Assembly (NCBI GenBank): GCA_050699055.1
Contig: JBOHCT010000148.1
Location: 1-10,944 of the forward strand
Length of the DNA: 10,944 bases
Source: JBOHCT01 sp050699055
GTDB taxonomy: Bacteria > Actinomycetota > Actinomycetes > Streptosporangiales > JBOHCT01
Direction: 5' to 3'
The notes under the pieces: generated by a model
The model's input: the letters and a program-made list of their open reading frames with translations, nothing else
Told to the model about the DNA's origin: nothing
Database searches by the model: none
Translations under genes and position numbers: made by a program
Shown: one piece after another, positions 6,492 to 10,944 of the stretch
How the letters are laid out: the number at the start of each line of letters is the position of its first letter
How positions within the stretch are numbered: position 1 is the first letter of the stretch

Positions 6492-6517
6492 GTTCCCGAT
6501 GCTGGTTCCCGATGCTG
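6492..6517. repeat. Perfect tandem duplication of a 13-bp unit
   Basis: The unit GTTCCCGATGCTG occurs twice head to tail, at 6492-6504 and 6505-6517, 15 bases upstream of the TPP enzyme start. On the minus strand it lies in that gene's 5' leader. A 13-bp period is not a whole helical turn. It could be a paired regulator site or simply a replication-slippage product. Confidence 0.85.
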
Positions 6518-6548
6518 GGCTTCCCAGGGCCTTTCTCTGCCCCTCATG

Positions 6549-6574
6549 GCCCGTCGCACCCCCGTGCGGCGGGC
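6549..6574. other. Strong 11-bp-stem hairpin in the divergent intergenic region
   Basis: GCCCGTCGCAC at 6549-6559 and GTGCGGCGGGC at 6564-6574 pair across a CCCC loop. Ten positions are Watson-Crick; the eleventh is a G-U wobble in plus-strand RNA and an A-C mismatch in minus-strand RNA. TGG and CCA trinucleotides lie near the base of the stem. No T tract follows on either strand. It could be a 5'-leader structure of the TPP enzyme transcript, part of an unannotated RNA, or a protein-binding dyad. Confidence 0.55.
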
Positions 6575-6614
6575 ACACCATGGCGTCCTACCCACACTCG
6601 TAACGACTATGACT

Positions 6615-6629
6615 GAGGTCGGAGACCTC
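6615..6629. promoter_or_regulatory. Short perfect dyad, candidate operator
   Basis: GAGGTC-GGA-GACCTC is a perfect 6-bp inverted repeat with a 3-bp spacer, near the AT-richer patch CGTAACGACTATGAC (6600-6614). Its place between divergent genes fits a repressor or activator site. No regulator gene is in the window to pair it with. Confidence 0.3.
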
Positions 6630-6954
6630 GTGGTGGCCGCTCGTCGGCTCGCCGCGTCGAATGTGAAAGGATGATGCGCCATGGTCAAGTCGCTGGCGGC
6701 GTCGGCCTTCGTTGTCCTACGCTCGCTTCATCGAGACTGTGTCGTTGGTTGGGTCGCCGGGCGAACCGTCGACTCGGCCGCGTATGAGGCCGCCGTCGGG
6801 GCGGCAGTCGTTTAGGCGTGCGCGGCGCAGGCAAGGACTTCTCCGCGAGGAGCCCCAGCGCGTCGGCCATGGCTCGCCTACTATGACGGCCACCACGCGC
6901 AGCAACCCGACGGGGCCGGCAGGTGGGGACGTGCCGACCCAAAGGAGACGGTAG

Positions 6955-7878
6955 GTGAGCGGATCCAGACGCGAGGGGGTGGAGTCACCATCCCCGTCAC
7001 CAGATGGGGCGTCATCCGGCTCCTCCGATGAGGGGCTTCCAAGTAGCGCCTCCGACGAGGTCCCAAGTCCGGCCCTCTCCAAGGTGGCGGGTGAAAATTT
7101 CCCGGTCGCCTCTCTGTTGTTGCCCCGGCGCGTGCGCCAGCATCTTCTCGCGGTCTACGCCTTCGCCAGGCTCGTGGACGATGTTGGGGATGAGGTGTCC
7201 GGTGACCGCGTCCGGATGCTCGACCTGATCGAGGCCGATCTCGATCGCGTCTACGGCGGCGGACCGCGCCTGCCCGTGATGCGCGACCTCGCCTCGACGA
7301 TCAAGGTCTGTGGGGTCCCCGCGGAGCCGTTCCGCCGGCTCATTCAGGCCAACCGCCAGGACCAGGCCGTAGTCCGCTACGACCGTTTCGGCGGCCTGCT
7401 CGGGTACTGCGAGCTGTCCGCCAACCCGGTGGGCCACATCGTGCTCCATATCTTCGGCGTGGCCACCCCCGAACGCATGCGCCTGTCGGACAAGGTGTGT
7501 ACAGCCCTCCAGCTGGTCGAGCACTGGCAGGATGTCTCCGAGGATCTCGAGCGGGGCCGTGTGTACCTTCCGCTCGAGGACCTCGCCCGCTTCGACTGCA
7601 CCGAGTCCGACCTTGTCGCCTCCCGCGCGGGGCCGAACGTGCGACGGCTGATGGCCTTCGAGACCCGCCGCGCCGCTCGGCTGCTCGACGAGGGAGCGCC
7701 GCTCGTTCGTACCCTCGGCGGGTTCGCGCGGCTCGCAACGGCGGGGTACGTCGCCGGTGGGCGAGCCGCGATCGCGTCGATCGTCGAGCGGGACCACGAT
7801 GTGCTCAGCGCGACACCACATCCGGACAAGAGCCGCGTCGCGCGCGAATGGCTGCGTCTTCTCGTGGTAGGGAGGTGA
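6955..7878 (+). CDS. hpnC: HpnC, squalene/hydroxysqualene synthase of the hopanoid pathway
   Basis: A 307-residue protein of the squalene/phytoene synthase family. In the three-enzyme bacterial route HpnC converts presqualene diphosphate to hydroxysqualene. The start GTG follows AAAGGAGA (6941-6948) by six bases. After a 40-residue Ser/Pro/Glu-rich leader with no fold, the catalytic helical domain begins at GENFPVASLLLPRR. The first Asp-rich motif is DDVGD (75-79) and the second DVSED (193-197), followed by RGRVYLP. LIQANRQDQAVVRYD (129-143) and YCELSANPVGHIVLHIFG (151-168) have the RQDQ and CxLSAxPVG patterns I associate with HpnC rather than HpnD or CrtB. Being first in an operon followed by hpnD and hpnE confirms the assignment. 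It is a soluble or membrane-peripheral cytosolic enzyme. The low-complexity leader is longer than needed for the fold; an internal GTG at 7084 would remove it but lacks as good an RBS. Confidence 0.93.
   Translation: MSGSRREGVESPSPSPDGASSGSSDEGLPSSASDEVPSPALSKVAGENFPVASLLLPRRVRQHLLAVYAFARLVDDVGDEVSGDRVRMLDLIEADLDRVYGGGPRLPVMRDLASTIKVCGVPAEPFRRLIQANRQDQAVVRYDRFGGLLGYCELSANPVGHIVLHIFGVATPERMRLSDKVCTALQLVEHWQDVSEDLERGRVYLPLEDLARFDCTESDLVASRAGPNVRRLMAFETRRAARLLDEGAPLVRTLGGFARLATAGYVAGGRAAIASIVERDHDVLSATPHPDKSRVAREWLRLLVVGR
7870..7875 (+). promoter_or_regulatory. Ribosome binding site that decides the hpnD start
   Basis: GGGAGG lies inside the end of hpnC. It abuts the GTG at 7875, too close for use, but is eight bases before the GTG at 7884, which is therefore the preferred start. 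Confidence 0.65.
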
Positions 7879-7883
7879 GCGAC

Positions 7884-8765
7884 GTGGACACTGGCGTGAA
7901 CACCGGCGTGGACATCGACACCGCCTACCGCTACTGCGAGACGGTCACCCGCACCCAAGCTCGCAATTTCTCCTACGGCATCCGTTTGCTCCCTCCACCC
8001 AAGCGGCGTGCCCTCAGCGCGGTCTACGCCTTCGCCCGCCGTATCGACGACATCGGCGACGGCGAGCTGCCTGCTCGGGACAAGCTGGAGCGGCTGGGCG
8101 AGGCCCGCGTGTCGCTGCACGAGCTGCGCGAGCGGTCGGACGACCCCGTGCTCGTCGCCCTGGCCAATACGTCCGACCGCTACCCGGTTCCGTTGGGCGC
8201 GTTCGACGAGCTGGTCGAGGGCTGCGAGGCCGATGTCCGCGGGCGGAAGTACGCGACATTCGACGAGTTGCTGTACTACTGCCGCTGCGTGGCGGGCTCG
8301 ATAGGGAGACTGTCCCTCGGGGTCTTCGACCCGCCGAGCTTCGAGGTGGCGCTACCCCGCGCCGATGCCCTCGGCGTCGCGTTGCAGCTCACGAACATCC
8401 TGCGGGACGTCCGCGAGGATCGGCTGAACGGCCGTGTGTACCTGCCGGTCGATGACCTTGCGCGCTTCGGGTGTGAGCTCGAGATCGACGGCGCGGGACT
8501 GTTCCGTGACCCCGTGCACCGACTCACCGGCCTCGTGCGGTTCGAGGCCGAGCGAGCGCAGCGCTGGTACGCCGAGGGGCTCCGCCTGCTGCCGATGCTC
8601 GACCGGCGCAGCGCGGCCTGCTGTGCGGCGATGGCCGGCATCTACCACCGCCTCCTGCACCGGATCGCCGCCGACCCGGGTTCGGCGTTGTGCCGGCGTA
8701 CGTCGCTTCCCGGCTGGGAGAAGGCCGTGGTCGCCGCGCGTTCGTTCGCGGGTGGGCCGACATGA
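7884..8765 (+). CDS. hpnD: HpnD, presqualene diphosphate synthase
   Basis: A 293-residue squalene/phytoene synthase-family enzyme that condenses two farnesyl diphosphates into presqualene diphosphate, the substrate of HpnC. The Asp-rich motifs are DDIGD (55-59) and DVRED (175-179), the second followed by LNGRVYLPVDDL. Further marks are the N-terminal RNFSYGIRLLP and YYCRCVAGSIGRLSLGVF (131-148), which separate HpnD from the upstream paralogue HpnC. Length is normal. Four in-frame GTGs (7875, 7884, 7896, 7908) precede the fold; 7884 is chosen from the GGGAGG spacing. The first residues come from imperfect 12-bp repeats (VDTG, VNTG, VDID) and are probably disordered. The stop overlaps the hpnE ATG (ATGA), so translation is coupled. 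A CrtB-type phytoene synthase is the main alternative, but the hpnC-hpnE context argues strongly for squalene. Confidence 0.93.
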   Translation: MDTGVNTGVDIDTAYRYCETVTRTQARNFSYGIRLLPPPKRRALSAVYAFARRIDDIGDGELPARDKLERLGEARVSLHELRERSDDPVLVALANTSDRYPVPLGAFDELVEGCEADVRGRKYATFDELLYYCRCVAGSIGRLSLGVFDPPSFEVALPRADALGVALQLTNILRDVREDRLNGRVYLPVDDLARFGCELEIDGAGLFRDPVHRLTGLVRFEAERAQRWYAEGLRLLPMLDRRSAACCAAMAGIYHRLLHRIAADPGSALCRRTSLPGWEKAVVAARSFAGGPT

Positions 8766-10159
8766 CCGAGACACCAGCGGTGGGCGGAGGCGTCGGCTCG
8801 CTCGACGGCCGCCGTGTCGGGGTCGTAGGGGGTGGGCTGGCCGGAATCAGCGCGGCGATCGCCCTCGCGGAGGCCGGGGCGACGGTAACCCTGTTCGAGG
8901 CGCGGCCACGGCTTGGCGGTGCCACCCACTCGTTCCGGCGCGAGGGGTTGACCGTGGACAACGGCCAGCATGTGTTCCTCCGCTGCTACACCGCGTACCG
9001 CGGTCTCCTCGACCGCCTCGGCGTCGCCGATCTGGCGCCGCTGCAGCGCCGCTTCGATATTCCCGTAGTGATGCCGGCCGGCCGGCGCGCGTCGTTGCGG
9101 CGCAGCAACCTCCCGGCGCCGCTGCATCTGGCCCGTTCGCTCGCGGCCTACGCTCCGCTGGCCCCGGCGGACAGGGTGACGGCGTTCCGTACGGCACTCG
9201 CGCTCGGGCGACTGGACCCGGACGACCCCGCGCTCGACCATGAGAGCTTCGGCGCCTGGCTGGCCCGCCGCGGCGTACGGCCGGGGGCGGTGCGCGGCCT
9301 GTGGGACCTCCTGATCACCGCGGCGCTGAACACGCGGGCGAGCGACGCGTCGGCCGCGCTGTCCGCGATGGTCATCCAAAGGGCCCTGCTGTGCGGGCGC
9401 GATGCCGCCGACATCGGCGTCCCCGCCGTGCCGCTATCGGAGCTGCACGCCGAGCCCGCCGCGAGACTGCTCGTCCGCCTGGGGGTGGAGGTCCGTACGA
9501 AGGCGAAGGTGCGGAGCGTTCGTCCGCTCGGCGGACGGTTCGTTCTCGATGTGGAGGGGGACCACGTCGACACCGACGCCTGTGTGCTTGCTGTACCCCA
9601 CCGTCAGGCGGCGCCGCTCCTGCCGGAAGAGGCGGCACGGGAGGGGGTGCGATTCGCTGCGCTCGGGGCGTCCCCCATCGTGAACGTGCACGTGATCTAC
9701 GATCGGCGGATTACCTCGCTGCCCTTCGCCGCCGCGGTCGACTCTCCCGCGCAGTGGTTGTTCGATCGGACGAGGATCGCGGGTGTCGATGCGGGTCAGT
9801 ACCTCGCGGTCTCGGTCTCGGCGGCCGGTCGGTACATCGACGCGCCGACCAGCGAGCTTCGCGGCACGTTCCTGGCAGCGCTCGAGGACATGTTCCCCGC
9901 CGCCCACGGCGCGGAGGTGAGGAGCTTCTTCGTCACGCGGGAGCGTCGAGCCACCTTTCGTCAGGCGCCGGGCAGCCGTGCGCTTCGGCCTCCCGCCGAG
10001 ACCCGGTTGCCCGGGCTGTTGATCGCCGGTGCGTGGACCGACACGGGCTGGCCGGACACGATGGAGGGAGCAGTGCGTAGCGGTTTGCAAGCGGCTCGTC
10101 TTGCCCGGGAGCATCTCTTCCGGGTCGGGGGAATACGTGCGGCGGGGGCGGTCGCATGA
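8762..10159 (+). CDS. hpnE: HpnE, hydroxysqualene dehydroxylase (FAD-dependent)
   Basis: A 465-residue flavoprotein of the amine oxidase/phytoene desaturase fold. As the third enzyme of the squalene route it removes the hydroxyl from hydroxysqualene to give squalene. The FAD-binding Rossmann motif VGVVGGGLAGISAA sits at 19-32, with the ribose-binding Glu46 in LFEARPRLGG. GLTVDNGQHVFLRCY (63-76) is characteristic of HpnE, and the C-terminal flavin motif is IAGAWTDTGWPDTMEGA (421-437). The ATG overlaps the hpnD stop by 4 bp (ATGA). Longer in-frame sequence upstream lies within hpnD and begins at an implausible codon, so it was not used. The stop again overlaps the next ATG. Such enzymes are often annotated as phytoene desaturase; the neighbours favour HpnE. 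No membrane span is obvious, so it is probably membrane-peripheral. Confidence 0.93.
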   Translation: MTETPAVGGGVGSLDGRRVGVVGGGLAGISAAIALAEAGATVTLFEARPRLGGATHSFRREGLTVDNGQHVFLRCYTAYRGLLDRLGVADLAPLQRRFDIPVVMPAGRRASLRRSNLPAPLHLARSLAAYAPLAPADRVTAFRTALALGRLDPDDPALDHESFGAWLARRGVRPGAVRGLWDLLITAALNTRASDASAALSAMVIQRALLCGRDAADIGVPAVPLSELHAEPAARLLVRLGVEVRTKAKVRSVRPLGGRFVLDVEGDHVDTDACVLAVPHRQAAPLLPEEAAREGVRFAALGASPIVNVHVIYDRRITSLPFAAAVDSPAQWLFDRTRIAGVDAGQYLAVSVSAAGRYIDAPTSELRGTFLAALEDMFPAAHGAEVRSFFVTRERRATFRQAPGSRALRPPAETRLPGLLIAGAWTDTGWPDTMEGAVRSGLQAARLAREHLFRVGGIRAAGAVA

Positions 10160-10944
10160 CGGCGGCCCACACGACGGCCCACAAGACGACCCTGCCCTCG
10201 TCCGTGCACACGGCGCGTGGTCTGGTCGGTCCGGCGCTGCGTGTCGCCGTCGACAGGCTGAGCCCGCGGATGTCTCGCATCGCTGGGTACCACTTCGGTT
10301 GGCTCGACGAGGCCGGCTGGCCGGTCGACGGGGGTGGCGGGAAGAGGTTGCGACCCGCGCTCGCCCTCCTGTCGGCCCAGGCGGCCGGCGTACCGGCGCA
10401 GTGCGGCGTACCGGCGGCGGTGGCCGTGGAGCTGGTCCACAACTTCTCCCTGCTCCACGACGACATCATGGACGGCGATCGCGAACGCCACCATCGAGCC
10501 ACGGCCTGGACGGTGTTCGGCACCTCGTCCGCGATCCTGGCCGGGGACGCCCTGCTCGCCTTGGCCGAGGAGGTGTTGCTCGAGGACGGTTCGCCCGGCG
10601 GGTACTGGGCCGCTCGCTGCCTGACCACCGCGACGCAGCGGCTCATCGCCGGCCAGACCGCCGATCTCGAGTTCGAGCAACGCCTCGACGTGACTGTCGA
10701 CGAGGGCATGTCGATGGTGAGCGACAAGACCGCGGCTCTCTTCGCCTGCGCGTCGTCTATCGGGTCGATGCTCGCGAGCGCGCCGCCGCCGCTGGCCACC
10801 AGTCTCGCCGGTTACGGCGCCCATCTTGGGCTGTCCTTCCAGCTCGTCGACGACGTGCTGGGCATCTGGGGCAGCCCCGAGGTGACAGGTAAGCCTGTGC
10901 TCTCCGATCTGCGGACCCGTAAGAAGTCACTGCCGGTCGTGGCC
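10156..10944 (+). CDS. Polyprenyl (farnesyl/geranylgeranyl) diphosphate synthase, 3'-truncated by the window edge
   Basis: The frame runs open from the ATG overlapping the hpnE stop (ATGA) to the last base, giving 263 residues; the family is usually about 330-370, so the C terminus is missing. It is an all-helical trans-prenyltransferase that elongates allylic diphosphates with isopentenyl diphosphate. Visible are GGKRLRP (61-67, substrate diphosphate binding), the first Asp motif LLHDDIMDGD (Asp102, Asp103, Asp106), the conserved GQTADLEFE (167-175), and the second motif FQLVDDVLGIWG (Asp232, Asp233) followed by TGKPVLSDLRTRKKS. The second motif has Gly236 where many family members have a third Asp; I recall the DDxLGIWG form from actinobacterial homologues. 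Phe97, five residues before the first motif, suggests a short (C15-C20) product. In this operon, supplying farnesyl diphosphate for HpnD is the likely role. The first 15 residues are polar and probably disordered. Confidence 0.92.
   Translation, partial: MTAAHTTAHKTTLPSSVHTARGLVGPALRVAVDRLSPRMSRIAGYHFGWLDEAGWPVDGGGGKRLRPALALLSAQAAGVPAQCGVPAAVAVELVHNFSLLHDDIMDGDRERHHRATAWTVFGTSSAILAGDALLALAEEVLLEDGSPGGYWAARCLTTATQRLIAGQTADLEFEQRLDVTVDEGMSMVSDKTAALFACASSIGSMLASAPPPLATSLAGYGAHLGLSFQLVDDVLGIWGSPEVTGKPVLSDLRTRKKSLPVVA

Larger units (their letters stand above)
6478..6954. promoter_or_regulatory. 477-bp divergent intergenic region between the TPP enzyme gene and the hopanoid operon
   Basis: No convincing gene is seen here. 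It must hold the promoters of both flanking genes. It contains, from left to right, a 13-bp tandem repeat (6492-6517), a small CTGGG-CTT-CCCAG dyad (6515-6527), a strong hairpin (6549-6574), a GAGGTC-GGA-GACCTC dyad (6615-6629) and a short open frame at 6681-6815. TACTAT at 6879-6884 could be a -10 box for hpnC, but no good -35 accompanies it. The right-hand half contains short frames in both directions whose translations look like noise. Confidence 0.6.

Noticed and set aside
5092..6603. Long plus-strand open frame (503 codons) opposite the TPP enzyme gene
   Set aside because: It is the complement of a clearly conserved enzyme and its translation is Arg/Asp/Gly/His-rich noise, a usual effect of high GC third positions.
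6478..6680. TPP riboswitch in the leader of the TPP enzyme
   Set aside because: I could not find the conserved THI-box elements such as CUGAGA on the minus strand; such riboswitches usually precede thiamine synthesis or transport genes.
6681..6815. 44-aa open frame with an AAAGGA-like sequence upstream in the divergent region
   Set aside because: By my count about 72% of its third codon positions are G or C, lower than the neighbouring genes, and the product has no recognisable feature. Coding is possible but unsupported.
6712..6954. 80-codon plus-strand frame ending directly before the hpnC start
   Set aside because: It begins at a TTG without an RBS, is Arg/Pro/Thr-rich, and its in-frame stop adjoins the hpnC GTG. 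It looks like chance openness, not a leader peptide or an hpnC extension.
6955..8765. hpnC and hpnD as carotenoid crtB genes
   Set aside because: Two adjacent, diverged squalene/phytoene synthase paralogues followed by an HpnE-type flavoprotein and a prenyl synthase are diagnostic of the squalene route. A carotenoid cluster needs only one synthase.

Overview
The window looks like chromosome of a high-GC, GTG-start-rich actinomycete (class Actinomycetia) able to make hopanoids. The evidence is the very GC-rich third codon positions, the Actinobacteria-restricted families DUF4193, DUF3093 and DUF4235, and an hpnC-hpnD-hpnE-prenyltransferase operon arranged as in Streptomyces hopanoid clusters. 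Genus cannot be fixed from sequence inspection alone.

Layout. (1) Bases 1-1840, + strand: the 3' part of an S9-family (prolyl-oligopeptidase-type) peptidase, then a complete inositol-monophosphatase-family gene (suhB-like). (2) Bases 1864-2477: a tiny minus-strand helical protein and a plus-strand single-domain cupin, divergent across a 125-bp region that holds a nested inverted repeat. (3) Bases 2663-3726: a DUF4193 zinc-ribbon-like protein, overlapped by 4 bp by a hypothetical protein with hydrophobic helices. (4) Bases 3800-6477, minus strand: a thiamine-pyrophosphate enzyme of the pyruvate oxidase type, a DUF3093 membrane protein and a DUF4235 membrane protein; the last two overlap by 14 bp. 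The two strands converge at a dyad at 3767-3798. (5) Bases 6478-6954: a 477-bp divergent intergenic region with a 13-bp tandem repeat, a strong 26-nt hairpin and a short dyad, but no convincing gene. (6) Bases 6955-10944, + strand: hpnC, hpnD, hpnE and a 3'-truncated polyprenyl diphosphate synthase, tightly coupled by RBS or stop/start overlaps.

How the genes work together. The last four genes form an isoprenoid-to-squalene pathway. The prenyl synthase would supply farnesyl diphosphate, HpnD condenses two to presqualene diphosphate, HpnC converts this to hydroxysqualene, and HpnE reduces it to squalene. Squalene-hopene cyclase is expected just beyond the right edge. The suhB-like / DUF4193 / DUF3093 block resembles the Mycobacterium tuberculosis Rv2701c-Rv2699c-Rv2698 neighbourhood, including the convergent orientation of DUF4193 and DUF3093. 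Here dUTPase (Rv2697c in that species) does not follow; the TPP enzyme and hopanoid operon take its place.

No wholly new system is evident. The best leads are the structured 6478-6954 region between the TPP enzyme and the hopanoid operon, the dyad between the micro-protein and cupin genes, and the conserved but functionally unknown DUF4193/DUF3093/DUF4235 block. No tRNA, rRNA, CRISPR, insertion sequence or attachment site was recognised.
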